DNA of 64,000 nt from an uncultured Clostridium sp. (lineage in GTDB: Bacteria > Bacillota > Clostridia > Clostridiales > Clostridiaceae): assembly GCA_902785295.1 (NCBI GenBank), contig CACZYK010000007.1, positions 1 to 64,000 on the forward strand, read 5' to 3'. The notes beneath the pieces are model-generated. The model did no database searches. It had not been told where the DNA came from and saw only the letters and a program-made list of their open reading frames with translations. Both the position numbers and the translations under genes were made by a program. Positions 38,640 through 47,516 of this stretch are shown one piece after another. Position 1 is the first letter of the stretch, and each line of letters starts with the position of its first letter.

Positions 38640-39476
38640 TTATTCCCAACCTAGTAATTTTTTCTCCAGTTTATCGTAATCATATTGTCTTGGTTCAAAA
38701 TTGTTAAATGAGGATTCTTTGTTAAATTTATTATAGTTTTGTGTTTTAGTTTTTTTAGTAGTTGTTACTCTCTTTACTTTTTCTGAAACAAACATTTTTA
38801 AGCTAACAACTTTTCTACCTACTTTAATCTCCTCGTAAGTGATATTTATATCTGTTTTCTCATTTATTTCTTTTAGAGCAGGTTGCAATACTTTGGTTCT
38901 TATACAACTATATTCTTGATAAGATTTTTGAGTTAATTTTAATTGTAATCTTAATTCATCTAAAGATAGAATATATGATTTTTTAAAAAGATTTGCCTTA
39001 CATACTTGATAGATTCTAATAGCATATTTACTATTCATACTCATAGCGTTACCCAGTTTAAAAGAAGTAAACAGCTCCTTTAATTGTAGTAGATATGGTT
39101 CTGCTTGTTTGTTTACTGTTATTTCAATACATCCTTTTTGGCTTTTATATTCAGCATGACTTATTATATTAAACAGTTCCCAACTTCCATCTGCTTTTTG
39201 AATTTCTATTATTTTGCCCATTATAGATTTACAAGTTTTTTTTAAATCTCTATATAGGTTGTCAGATGGGACTCCCATAATTTTAGCTAAATCAGAAACT
39301 CTAAATACGGTAGTTTTTAATTTTGTGTCTTCTTTTTTGATTGTGGATAACATTGTTAATAATAATTTTTGTTCCAAAGTAGTCATATCATAATGAGCTA
39401 AAGCTAGAGAATTGCCTTGATAGACCATATTATCATTGTCTATATCTAAAGCCATTTCTAATTGTTTCGCTTTCAT
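38640..39476 (-). CDS. Rep_3-family replication initiator
   Basis: A 278-aa plasmid initiator of the RepB/Rep_3 family. WH1 has NSLALAHYDMTTLEQKLLLTMLSTI, the classical start of these proteins, followed by FRVSDLAKIMGVPSDNLYRDLKK. WH2 has SKYAIRIYQVCK, LSLDELRLQLKL and VLQPALKEINEKTDINITYEEIK. It should bind the iterons just upstream (39749-39974) and start replication of the plasmid prophage. Strong GAGGTGATTTT leader. Confidence 0.9.
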   Translation of the reverse strand: MKAKQLEMALDIDNDNMVYQGNSLALAHYDMTTLEQKLLLTMLSTIKKEDTKLKTTVFRVSDLAKIMGVPSDNLYRDLKKTCKSIMGKIIEIQKADGSWELFNIISHAEYKSQKGCIEITVNKQAEPYLLQLKELFTSFKLGNAMSMNSKYAIRIYQVCKANLFKKSYILSLDELRLQLKLTQKSYQEYSCIRTKVLQPALKEINEKTDINITYEEIKVGRKVVSLKMFVSEKVKRVTTTKKTKTQNYNKFNKESSFNNFEPRQYDYDKLEKKLLGWE

Positions 39477-39748
39477 AAAATCACCTCTTTTATTTATATA
39501 ATATCATCTTCGCTAACTTTTTTCAACATAAGTTAGGATATTCGGGGTAAAAGTTTTAAAAAAATATCATTTTGGAATCTTAGAGGTTTTTAGAGTTTCA
39601 TATTAATAAGATTATTTGGTCAATTATTAGGTAGAAAACGGACATAAAGTTATGTTAATCTTTATAAGTTATTGATATGACTAATTTAAAAATGCTCTTA
39701 ATATATTAATATAATAAATATATTATATACTAATATATAAATAAGGAA

Positions 39749-39974
39749 CTATCAAAAAGTTAGGTTAAATTTTTTAGAGGTAATAGCAAACTATCAAAAA
39801 GTTAGGTTATAAAATTAGGTAATTATTTTACATATACTTACAAAAACATCATTAAAATTTCAATATTTTTACTTTATTTACTGTTGTTAGTTGAAAATAA
39901 GTTGTTTTTATACTTGGAAACAGTTAAAATTTAAACCTAACTTTTTCACAGTTAAACCTAACTTTTTGATAGTC
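39749..39974. repeat. Iteron cluster, probable plasmid origin
   Basis: Copies of CTATCAAAAAGTTAGGTT: direct at 39749 and 39791 (spacing 42), inverted at about 39934-39949 (AACCTAACTTTTTCAC, shorter) and 39955-39974 (AACCTAACTTTTTGATAGTC). A half-copy is at about 39530. They lie directly upstream of rep, as in iteron plasmids. The middle part is AT-rich. Confidence 0.75.
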
Positions 39975-39983
39975 AAATAAATT

Positions 39984-40676
39984 TCACCTCCCAAACAACT
40001 TCCCAAAGAATCCTTTATTTTTACTCTCATACTCTTCTTTCTTCTCTACTAATCTCTGTTGAAGCTCATGTATCTTATCATTCTCTTCCTGTATAGAACT
40101 TAAATTATTAGTAATGCAGTCCAGCTTATCTTTAAGCTCTTGGTTCTCTTTAGATAACTCTTCAATCTTATCATTAATAACTTCATCAACTGTCAAACTA
40201 AGCTCTTCTTTTAAATTGTCATTATTCTCTACCATTGCAGTTTTCATTTCTTTAATAATTTCAGTTTTTATAGTGTCATTAAATTCAGTCATTATTGCTT
40301 TTATAACAGCCTTAATTGCAAGAGGATTAGAAGAATCAATAATGTCTTTAGTATTGTTAAATCCTTTTGTATTGCAATAGTCATAGGTTTGCTTAATAGT
40401 CATACCATCTTCTCTAATTAATTTTTTTATAAAAAGTAAATTATCTACGTCCGTTTTAGTATATTTTTTTATTAAATTTGAAGTTGTAATGTTTAATAAA
40501 TCATCAAATTGTTTCACCCAATACCTTATAGTGCTTTCAGATTCACCTATGATTTGAGATACTTGTTTACAATTTAAATATAGACTAGAAGTTTCTAATC
40601 CACTCTCCTGCTTCTTAGATAAACTATCTACTTCCTTATAATCTGTGTCTATATAATCCCTATTCATATCATCCAT
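39984..40676 (-). CDS. tubY: TubY, MerR-like coiled-coil regulator of the tubulin partition system
   Basis: A 230-aa protein. A MerR-type helix-turn-helix (residues about 35-80: CKQVSQIIGESESTIRYWVKQF) is followed by a linker and a long coiled coil (about 125-215), and a short C-terminal basic/amphipathic end (KNKGFFGKLFGR). This is the architecture of TubY next to TubR/TubZ in c-st-like phages, where it acts on TubZ assembly and expression. Divergent to tubRZ, with the tubC repeats between. Confidence 0.85.
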   Translation of the reverse strand: MDDMNRDYIDTDYKEVDSLSKKQESGLETSSLYLNCKQVSQIIGESESTIRYWVKQFDDLLNITTSNLIKKYTKTDVDNLLFIKKLIREDGMTIKQTYDYCNTKGFNNTKDIIDSSNPLAIKAVIKAIMTEFNDTIKTEIIKEMKTAMVENNDNLKEELSLTVDEVINDKIEELSKENQELKDKLDCITNNLSSIQEENDKIHELQQRLVEKKEEYESKNKGFFGKLFGR

Positions 40677-40773
40677 AAAATCATCTCCTTAATATGGTTT
40701 GCATTAAAGTATATTTAAAGTATAACACTTTTTAGAGTAAAAGTAATTAATTTTATTTTATTAATACTTTTTC

Positions 40774-40923
40774 TTAGTTTAGATTTACTTTAATAGTAAA
40801 ATTATCTTAGTTTAGATTTACTTTAGATAGGTATACTCTTAGTTTAGAAATACTTTAGTTTGAAATTATCTTAGTTTAGATTTGGTTTAGTTACAACATT
40901 CTATTAGTTTAGGTTTACTTCAG
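40774..40923. repeat. tubC: tubC centromere: five phased repeats
   Basis: Five copies of a 20-base unit TTAGTTTAGATTTACTTTAG (with 1-4 changes in copies 3-5) start at 40774, 40807, 40839, 40871 and 40904. The spacing of 32-33 bases is three helical turns, so TubR dimers would sit on one face of the DNA. This matches the known tubC/tubS layout upstream of tubRZ. Confidence 0.9.
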
Positions 40924-40929
40924 TTTAAT

Positions 40930-41170
40930 AATCAATAAAAATCTAAGTGTATAGTCACATAAAAAGAGACTTTATGAAATATAATAATTTTAAATAATTT
41001 ATAATGAAATATAATAACATTAAACTAAAATATAATAATTTATAATATAATATAATAAAATATAGTAAAATAAGATTAAATTAATTTAAAACATAATAAA
41101 ATAAATTAAAATAAAATAATTTTAACTAAATTATAATATTTTTAATGACATTTAAATATAAATGTAGTAT
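40930..41170. other. Almost purely A/T stretch before tubR
   Basis: About 240 bases with very few G or C, made of short ATAAT/AATAAAAT units, between tubC and tubR. No gene. Likely a flexible spacer that may also hold the tubRZ promoter (AGTATAATTG at about 41168). Confidence 0.6.
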
Positions 41171-41196
41171 AATTGAATAAAGTGAGGTGAAACAAA

Positions 41197-41484
41197 TTGC
41201 AATACACTAAGAATGACATGAAGGTTCTTACAAATATAATGGACAAAGATGATGAACTGAAGGGTAAGAGTAAGAACAAAGCTACATCTATAAAAGAGAT
41301 AAGTGAGAAAACAGATATTTCTTATGGAGCAGTTAGAAATTCAATTAATAAACTTTTAAAAGATGGATTAGTTGACTATGGAATCTCTGATGGTAGGACT
41401 AAAACCTATCATATTACATTAGAAGGATTGACTGAATTAGTAGAAATTAGAAAGAGTATAACGGAGGAGTTAATAGATGAATAA
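41197..41484 (+). CDS. tubR: TubR, centromere-binding winged-helix protein
   Basis: A 95-aa small winged-helix protein: KATSIKEISEKTDISYGAVRNSINKLLKDGLVDYGISDGRTKTYHITLEG, an intact helix-turn-helix and wing. Its family binds the tubC repeats and couples them to TubZ filaments. TTG start at 41197 is 9 bases after GAGGTG; an ATG at 41218 is less well placed. It overlaps tubZ by 8 bases, so the pair is translationally coupled. Confidence 0.9.
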   Translation: MQYTKNDMKVLTNIMDKDDELKGKSKNKATSIKEISEKTDISYGAVRNSINKLLKDGLVDYGISDGRTKTYHITLEGLTELVEIRKSITEELIDE

Positions 41485-42574
41485 AAATAATATTGCTGTA
41501 ATTGGAATGGGTGGAGCAGGTAATAAGATGTTAGACGCTCTACTAGATATTAATAGAATATATACTCCAGTATATATGAATACAAGTACACTAGAAATGG
41601 ATAAATTAAAACATATTACAAGTAGAAATATGCTATATGTAACAAATGGAGAAGGAACTGGTAAAAACAAACAATATGCCAAAGAAGTTCTAAAAGACAA
41701 CTACCCTAAAATATTAAGTTATTTTGCTGAGAAGTTTTCACCTGTTTCTGGAATAGATACGTTCTTCTTAATATGTGGTGCTTCTGGGGGAAGTGGGGGA
41801 ACTATGCTTACTATGTTGCCTAAATTATTAAAGAAGATAAATGAAAATATTTCAATAAATGCTGTAGTTGCTATGCCAGATTTAGATGAAAAAGAAGATA
41901 GTTTAAGAAATGCTATACAAGTGTGGAAGGAATTAAATGAACTTCAGTCTAAGGGCTTTATAAATTCAGTACAGTTTATAGACAACAATAAAATGGGTAA
42001 TGACCAAGAAGAATTTAATAAAGCAACAATGGAAAGTTTAGATGAATCATTATCAATTAATTATGATGAAATAGATTTGAATGATTCTAAGAAAGTAAAC
42101 TGTGAAAATGGTTATAAAGTAGTATTAAATTTAAGTAAACATAGAGCAACAGTAAAAGACGCTGTAGATGAAGCTATTAAAGAAAGTAACTTTTTACTTC
42201 CTAATAATTTAGAATGTAATATTTTAATGGCTACTTTTGATGAAGATTATTATAATAAGAATGAATTAAAAGGTATATTTAAAGTATACGGAGATGAAAA
42301 ATATGACTACAATATGGATGAAAGAAATGTAGTTGTATTAGGTGGAGTAGAGCAACCTGTTGATTATATGGAACTTTTACAAGGAGCTTTAGAAACAATT
42401 CAAACTAAACAATCTGCTAGAAATGAAAGAATGAGACATATGAATGAACAAATTAACTTTGCAGATAGTGGCAATGTAACAGTAGAGACTAAAGAAGTTC
42501 CTAAGCCAAAGAAAGCTAAAAGACTAACTAAAAAAGATTTGGCTAAAATAATGGAGGATGAAGATTTATGGTAA
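41477..42574 (+). CDS. tubZ: TubZ, tubulin/FtsZ-like GTPase for phage-plasmid segregation
   Basis: A 365-aa TubZ. The N-terminal GTP-binding AVIGMGGAGNKMLD (residues about 6-19) and the tubulin signature region CGASGGSGGTML are both intact, and a T7-loop-like segment lies in the middle. The C-terminus has a helix then a basic tail (KPKKAKRLTKKDLAKIMEDEDLW) that contacts TubR-tubC. I recognise it as very close to the c-st TubZ. It forms treadmilling filaments that move the circular prophage at cell division. A terminator follows. Confidence 0.95.
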   Translation: MNKNNIAVIGMGGAGNKMLDALLDINRIYTPVYMNTSTLEMDKLKHITSRNMLYVTNGEGTGKNKQYAKEVLKDNYPKILSYFAEKFSPVSGIDTFFLICGASGGSGGTMLTMLPKLLKKINENISINAVVAMPDLDEKEDSLRNAIQVWKELNELQSKGFINSVQFIDNNKMGNDQEEFNKATMESLDESLSINYDEIDLNDSKKVNCENGYKVVLNLSKHRATVKDAVDEAIKESNFLLPNNLECNILMATFDEDYYNKNELKGIFKVYGDEKYDYNMDERNVVVLGGVEQPVDYMELLQGALETIQTKQSARNERMRHMNEQINFADSGNVTVETKEVPKPKKAKRLTKKDLAKIMEDEDLW

Positions 42575-42599
42575 TAGGATTCTTCCTATTATCTTTTTT
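42573..42599 (+). terminator. Terminator of tubRZ
   Basis: AATAGGA/TCCTATT stem with short loop, followed by ATCTTTTTT. It overlaps the stop codon of tubZ. Confidence 0.85.
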
Positions 42600-42600
42600 G

Positions 42601-42649
42601 AAAAATAATATAAAAAAGTGTTGACTTTTATAATTAGTCATGGTATACT
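42601..42649 (+). promoter_or_regulatory. Promoter with upstream dispersed element (cargo arm start)
   Basis: Dispersed element 42601-42619, -35 TTGACT (42621-42626), 17-base spacer, -10 TATACT (42644-42649). It drives the first cargo operon. Confidence 0.85.
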
Positions 42650-42781
42650 AATATTCGTAAGGTCGCTTACATATTTAAAAAAGGAGGTTTCAAGAGCATG
42701 AGGGGTTATTGATTTAGATTTTAATTTAGGTTAGATTTGAAAATAATATAAAAAAGTAAAAAATAAACGGAGGAATAAAAA

Positions 42782-43219
42782 ATGAACAACAATATATTTT
42801 ATGAATTAAAAGAAAAGGAATTTAATGCAGATGAACAATATAGAGTAGTTATAAGTGGCTATGAAGAAGGAAATGATGGATGTTATATTTCAGATAATAT
42901 AATAGATGAAAAACATTTTAACTTTATTTCACCAATACTAAGAGATATTTATGTAAATTATTACATAGGTTACATAGGTGAAAAAGATATTAAAGAACTT
43001 TATGCTAAGCATAACGATTGTGAACTTGATAAGTATTTAAAGGAACTAGGTTACAATGACAAGGAAAGACATATTTTAATTGAAGATTGTGAGTTAGATA
43101 CAATTCTTCCTTATTTTCTTCAAAATTTTCTAGGTGAAGTAAATGTAGAACATCTTATTGAAATGAGAATTGAAAAGACAGAACCAAATGGTAAAATCTA
43201 TGAAATTATATTTAAATAA
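42782..43219 (+). CDS. Hypothetical protein (145 aa)
   Basis: An acidic 145-aa protein of mixed alpha/beta type (EEGNDGCYISDNIIDEKHFNFISP). Not recognised. First gene of the cargo operon, after a strong CGGAGG site and a dispersed-element copy at 42742-42759. Confidence 0.65.
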   Translation: MNNNIFYELKEKEFNADEQYRVVISGYEEGNDGCYISDNIIDEKHFNFISPILRDIYVNYYIGYIGEKDIKELYAKHNDCELDKYLKELGYNDKERHILIEDCELDTILPYFLQNFLGEVNVEHLIEMRIEKTEPNGKIYEIIFK

Positions 43220-43231
43220 AAAGGAAATAGA

Positions 43232-43462
43232 GTGACAATGAAGATTTGGGAAGTATGTAAAAAAGAAAATATTAACAAACATTATTTAGATAGTAATAAT
43301 AATATGTGGAAAGTCATAAGTGTACCAGAAGATTCAGAAGAAACGGAGGAAGTAGAGTTGGTATCTATTACTGATGATTCTTTTATAAGTGATTATTATT
43401 ATGTAAGTGAGTTATTGAAACTAGAATTTAAGTTAACAAATAATAGGGGTGAAGAACAATGA
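43232..43462 (+). CDS. Hypothetical protein, MKxWExC paralogue family (76 aa)
   Basis: A 76-aa acidic protein (GTG 43232 or ATG 43238) beginning MKIWEVCKKENINKHYLD. The same N-terminal pattern occurs in the gene at 53252-53629, so the two are paralogues. Family function is unknown. It overlaps the next gene by 4 bases. Confidence 0.6.
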   Translation: MTMKIWEVCKKENINKHYLDSNNNMWKVISVPEDSEETEEVELVSITDDSFISDYYYVSELLKLEFKLTNNRGEEQ

Positions 43463-44007
43463 ATAAATATGAAGAATTAAAAAACAAGATAGATGAAGAA
43501 ATTAAGTCAATTAAAGAACATGAATTAAAACTTAATGAACTAAAAGAAGAGATAGATAAAGCAGAGCAAGAAGAGAAGTGTAGTAATAAAATGCTTTTTA
43601 AAATAGGAGAGGACTATTACTATATTTCTACTGCAGGGGAAATTGCTTTTGACGAATGGGATAATTATGAGATTGATATGTGGAGATTTAATCAAGGAAA
43701 TGCGTTTAAAACTGAAAAAGAAGCAGAAGATAAATTATTTCAATTAAGACTCGAGGGCAAGGCTAGAAAATTTAGAAGAATTAATAATTGTGATGTTACT
43801 GAAGAAGATTGGAGAAATACGAATAAAAACAAATATTATATTTATTATAGTTTAATTAGAGGTATTGCAACAGTTTCAAATAACCTTATTATAAATCCAA
43901 CAAAACTAGGATATTTTAGTTCTAAGGAAATAGCAGAGAAATTTGTAGAAGAAAACAAGGAAGATTTAATAAAATATTTTGATATTGAAATGAAATTAAG
44001 TAAATAA
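43459..44007 (+). CDS. Hypothetical coiled-coil protein (182 aa)
   Basis: An N-terminal coiled coil (residues 1-42, Glu/Lys heptads) is joined to a strand-rich domain with WDNYEIDMWRFNQGNAFKTEKEAED and a repeat-like ending YFSSKEIAEKFVEENKEDL. The C-terminal domain resembles small phage proteins with WRxxNxxKYYI motifs. Not recognised. Four-base overlap with the previous gene. Confidence 0.55.
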   Translation: MNKYEELKNKIDEEIKSIKEHELKLNELKEEIDKAEQEEKCSNKMLFKIGEDYYYISTAGEIAFDEWDNYEIDMWRFNQGNAFKTEKEAEDKLFQLRLEGKARKFRRINNCDVTEEDWRNTNKNKYYIYYSLIRGIATVSNNLIINPTKLGYFSSKEIAEKFVEENKEDLIKYFDIEMKLSK

Positions 44008-44010
44008 AGG

Positions 44011-44655
44011 GTGATGAATGTGACAGAATTATTAAATTTAAAAAAAGGTGAATTACTGAATCTTAAAAAAGATAGTTTTAAAAAATTAAATATAGGATTA
44101 GGTTGGGATATAACAAATGGAAGAACATATGACATAGATGGCTTTGTTTTATGTTTTGACAATTCTGACAATTATTTAGGAAAAGTATATTATGGCAAAT
44201 TGTCTCTTTTTGGTATTAATCATTTAGGAGATAATTTAACTGGCGAAGGAGATGGAGATGACGAAACTCTTCAAATAGATTTAGAACAGCTAGATAGTCG
44301 AGTAAAAAAGATTAGAGTATTTGCTAATATCTTTTCTGCTGGTGGTCGTACATTTAATGAAATAGATAATGCTTTCATTAGACTATATAACCCATTAAAC
44401 AACGAAGAGCTTGCGATATATAATTTATCAGAAAAGAACAGAAACTTTAATGCTTTTCATTTTGCAGACCTAGATATTGTAAATGATGAAATTAAATTTT
44501 CTATAGTTGCAGAAGGTCTTAATGGAAGCATAAAGGAAATTGTTGATTCTTATGTAAAAAATATTAAGAATAATAATTCACAAAATAATACAGAGTTACA
44601 AAGAAAACCTAAAAAGAAGAGTATCTTTAAAAAAATGATGGATTTCTTTGCATAA
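44011..44655 (+). CDS. TerD-family stress protein
   Basis: A TerD domain protein (about 210 aa): the NIGLGWDITNGRTYDIDGFVLCFD strand set, the calcium-binding GEGDGDDETLQIDLEQLD block and ADLDIVNDEIKFSIVAEGL are all there. The C-terminus is basic (KPKKKSIFKKMMDFFA). TerD proteins bind calcium and serve phage resistance, tellurite or pore-toxin tolerance. GTG at 44020 (MTELLNLKKGE) is another possible start because of its spacing from AAAGGG. Short gap to the 5'-nucleotidase gene. Confidence 0.85.
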   Translation: MMNVTELLNLKKGELLNLKKDSFKKLNIGLGWDITNGRTYDIDGFVLCFDNSDNYLGKVYYGKLSLFGINHLGDNLTGEGDGDDETLQIDLEQLDSRVKKIRVFANIFSAGGRTFNEIDNAFIRLYNPLNNEELAIYNLSEKNRNFNAFHFADLDIVNDEIKFSIVAEGLNGSIKEIVDSYVKNIKNNNSQNNTELQRKPKKKSIFKKMMDFFA

Positions 44656-44704
44656 AAAATAGATAAATAATATAAAAAAGTAATAAATTAAAAGGAATGG
44701 TTAT

Positions 44705-45277
44705 ATGACTTTAAATGATTTAAAAGGGAAAGGAATTAAAAAGGCTGTTATTATAATGGTAGACTTAGACTCTACCATTATAGATACTAGCCAAACAATA
44801 ATAAATTTATATAACAAGTACAACCCCAATAATAAGATAAAATACACTGAGAATCATAATTGGAACTTTGAGCCTATGATAAAAACTAAAGAAGAATTGA
44901 GTGAGTTATTCAAATTGTTTGATAGTGAACATTTTTATGATGAAGTAATATTTAAAGAAAATGCTTTAGAAGTAGTTCATGACTTATGTGAAAAATATAA
45001 AGTAATTATTTGCACCAAGCACAATGAAAGTAGGAAACCTATAACAAGTAAGTTTATAAAACGAATGTTTCCTAAAGCTGAATTGAAGTTTGTAGATAAT
45101 TTTTCAGACAAAGGAAAGATAGAGTGTGATGTTGCTATAGATGACAAACCAGAGAGCTTAAATAGTTTTAATGATACTGTACTTAAAATTTGTTTTGGGG
45201 ATTATGTTTGGAACAAAAGTTGGGATGGTGTTAAAATGGTCAGTTGGTTAGAGATTAAAGAATTTTTTAATAATTAA
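44705..45277 (+). CDS. HAD-family 5'-nucleotidase (NT5C-like)
   Basis: A 190-aa HAD hydrolase: the catalytic VDLDSTIID (residues about 18-26), cap region NHNWNFEPMI, the ICTKH motif II, and motif IV VAIDDKPE. The layout is that of the 5'(3')-deoxyribonucleotidase family, which removes phosphate from dNMP or a related substrate. It might serve nucleotide-pool control or a depletion defence. Good AAAAGGAATG leader. Confidence 0.85.
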   Translation: MTLNDLKGKGIKKAVIIMVDLDSTIIDTSQTIINLYNKYNPNNKIKYTENHNWNFEPMIKTKEELSELFKLFDSEHFYDEVIFKENALEVVHDLCEKYKVIICTKHNESRKPITSKFIKRMFPKAELKFVDNFSDKGKIECDVAIDDKPESLNSFNDTVLKICFGDYVWNKSWDGVKMVSWLEIKEFFNN

Positions 45278-45298
45278 AGAAAAAGGAGATAAATTTAA

Positions 45299-46513
45299 AT
45301 GGAAAAGTTAAAGGTAAAAGATTTTATTATAGATTTAGATGAAATTAAGAAAGACAATGAAAAGAAGAATCCTGCAAAAAGAAATAAGAGTTCTGTAGAC
45401 TATTCTCTTAAATTGGAGAATGATATGGATTTTGTTGTTAATAGAAAGAGCAGTAAGCAAGATAAGGACTTAGTATTTTTAGTTAGTCAAGGATTGTTTT
45501 ATATTAAAGATAATAAGACAAGTGAAATAACTAAATTAAATGAACATAATGTTTCAAGAAATATAAGTTCTTTTATAAGAGATTTAAATGAACCAGTTGT
45601 TTTTCAAAAAGTCAAGTGGATGAAGAAACTATGGGATAAAGAAGAAATGGTAGAAGTTGTTAAAAATCCAAATAGAGTTTTTATTATTCAAAACAATTTG
45701 GAATCACCAAACATTTATAAAGATAGTTATACTATTGATTTAATAAAGAAGAATAAGAAGCTTTTTAATTTAATATTCTCTACTTTCAATAGTTTTTCAA
45801 GAAATTCAATGGTTGATTCAATATACTATGTTTGTGATAAGTTTAATTATAATAATGCAGAGCTATTTGTTAAATTACTAAAGCAAACAAATATGGATGG
45901 TTATTATTTAGATAGTATAGTAAAATTTATTAAAGCATATAACTGTGATATAAATACTTTCTTAGAATATATTACAATAGGTTTTTTAAGACAAGGTATA
46001 ACTTCAATAGATAATAGTGCTTTCTATGCTTATCAAGATTATTTAAATATGGAAAAAGAGATGTATGGAAAAATAAAAAACAAATACCCTAAGGCACTTA
46101 AAACAGAACATGATATAGTTGCAAGAAAGTATGATTACTGGTATCAATATAAAGATGATTTAACTTGTTTTGATAACAATGAAAAGACAAAAAGTTGGGA
46201 ATATAAAAATAAGAAATATTGTATAGTTGCTCCTCAATGCTCTGCTGATGTATTAGATGAAGCAATACAACAAAATAATTGTGTGGCTAGTTATATAAGT
46301 AGAATAGCTAAAGGAGAAACTAATATTTTATTTATGAGATTAACTTCTAGTCCAGAAGATTCTTTAGTAACAATAGAAGTAAATAAAAACAATGAAATAT
46401 GTCAAGTTTATGCTTATAACAATACATTAACTTCTAAAGAAGAGAATAGGTTCATAGAGCAATGGGCTAAAGATAAAGGATTAACAATTACTTATTTAAG
46501 GAGGGAAAACTAA
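45299..46513 (+). CDS. PcfJ-like protein
   Basis: A 404-aa protein with the PcfJ domain in its C-terminal third: YCIVAPQCSADVLDEAIQQNNCVASYISRIAKGETNILFMR, followed by strands. PcfJ-like proteins are common on Gram-positive plasmids and phages near conjugation or replication genes; the biochemical role is unknown. The first 280 residues are helical and not recognised. Stop overlaps the next start by one base. Confidence 0.8.
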   Translation: MEKLKVKDFIIDLDEIKKDNEKKNPAKRNKSSVDYSLKLENDMDFVVNRKSSKQDKDLVFLVSQGLFYIKDNKTSEITKLNEHNVSRNISSFIRDLNEPVVFQKVKWMKKLWDKEEMVEVVKNPNRVFIIQNNLESPNIYKDSYTIDLIKKNKKLFNLIFSTFNSFSRNSMVDSIYYVCDKFNYNNAELFVKLLKQTNMDGYYLDSIVKFIKAYNCDINTFLEYITIGFLRQGITSIDNSAFYAYQDYLNMEKEMYGKIKNKYPKALKTEHDIVARKYDYWYQYKDDLTCFDNNEKTKSWEYKNKKYCIVAPQCSADVLDEAIQQNNCVASYISRIAKGETNILFMRLTSSPEDSLVTIEVNKNNEICQVYAYNNTLTSKEENRFIEQWAKDKGLTITYLRREN

Positions 46514-46776
46514 TGAATATAAAAGTTAAAGATAAAGTGTATTTAAAAAAGGATTTAATTTGTGGATTACCAACAGGACTAACAACAATAAGCAAAGGAA
46601 CTGAAGCAGAAATAACCTATGTAGATAATAATATTATTGGAATTGTTATTCATACTATGGGTTATGGTTCTTTTAGTAAAAAAGAATTTAAAGAGTTTTT
46701 TACAGTAAAAGAAGTTAGTAAAACAAGTAAAAAGTCTGGTTTATTATTTAAGTTTAGGAGAAATAAAAATGAGTAA
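46513..46776 (+). CDS. Hypothetical SH3-like protein (87 aa)
   Basis: An 87-aa protein whose first 60 residues (VKVKDKVYLKKDLICGLPTG, GTEAEITYVDNNIIGIVI) resemble a small SH3-like barrel. Lys-rich tail. It overlaps the following phosphatase gene by 8 bases. Role is unknown. Confidence 0.55.
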   Translation: MNIKVKDKVYLKKDLICGLPTGLTTISKGTEAEITYVDNNIIGIVIHTMGYGSFSKKEFKEFFTVKEVSKTSKKSGLLFKFRRNKNE

Positions 46777-47443
46777 ATATGTAATGAGCGACTTACATGG
46801 TGAATATGGTAGATTTTTACAAATGTTTGAATTAATTAATTTTAAAGATACTGATACTTTATATATTTTAGGTGATGTGTTTGATAGAGGTAGTAAGCCT
46901 TTAGAAATAATTGATTATATTGTAGCACATAAGAATATTGTTTTATTAAAAGGAAATCATGAAAAGATGTTTGAAGAAGCATTTGAATCTGGCGATTATT
47001 CTTTATGGTATTACAATGGTGGACAAGTAACACATGAAGAAATACTAAAAAGAAATTGGACTTATGAAGAAAGTTTATATCACTATATTAATAAATTAAA
47101 ACTGATTGAAGTGGTTGATAATGAGTTTATTTTATCTCATGCAGGAATAGTTCTACCTAACGAATATGAAACTATGTCATTAAATGAAATATTAGAAAAG
47201 CAGACGGAAGATATTCTACTATGGAATAGAAAGACATTAAATAATGAAATACAATATAAAAATTATAAAATTATCTGTGGGCATACACCAACATGTTTGA
47301 TAGATGAAACCTTAACAGAATGTAAAATATTAAACCAAAATAATACCATCTATATTGATTGTGGTGCTTGTTTCACTAAAGACAAAAGATGTAGTTTAGG
47401 CTGTTTAAGACTTAATGATATGAAAGAATTCTATGTAAAATAA
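46769..47443 (+). CDS. PPP-family serine/threonine phosphatase
   Basis: A 224-aa phosphatase with the signatures SDLHGEYGRF, GDVFDRGSKP, GNHEKMF and CGHTPT, giving a complete dimetal site. Lambda phosphatase-like size. It may dephosphorylate host or phage proteins, or act on nucleotides. The second of three metallophosphoesterases in the window. Confidence 0.85.
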   Translation: MSKYVMSDLHGEYGRFLQMFELINFKDTDTLYILGDVFDRGSKPLEIIDYIVAHKNIVLLKGNHEKMFEEAFESGDYSLWYYNGGQVTHEEILKRNWTYEESLYHYINKLKLIEVVDNEFILSHAGIVLPNEYETMSLNEILEKQTEDILLWNRKTLNNEIQYKNYKIICGHTPTCLIDETLTECKILNQNNTIYIDCGACFTKDKRCSLGCLRLNDMKEFYVK

Positions 47444-47450
47444 TTTTTAT

Positions 47451-47499
47451 AAAAATAATATAAAAAAGTATTTACAATTTTTAAAAGTTATGTTATTAT
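47451..47499 (+). promoter_or_regulatory. Promoter with upstream dispersed element
   Basis: Dispersed element 47451-47469, -35 TTTACA (47471-47476), 17-base spacer, -10 TATTAT (47494-47499). It drives the methyltransferase gene at 47517. Confidence 0.8.
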
Positions 47500-47516
47500 A
47501 ATTAAGGAGCGAGAGG

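Noticed and set aside
40774..40923. CRISPR array
   Set aside because: Repeats are short, imperfect, with 12-13 base spacers of fixed length; they are tubC iterons and no cas genes are present.
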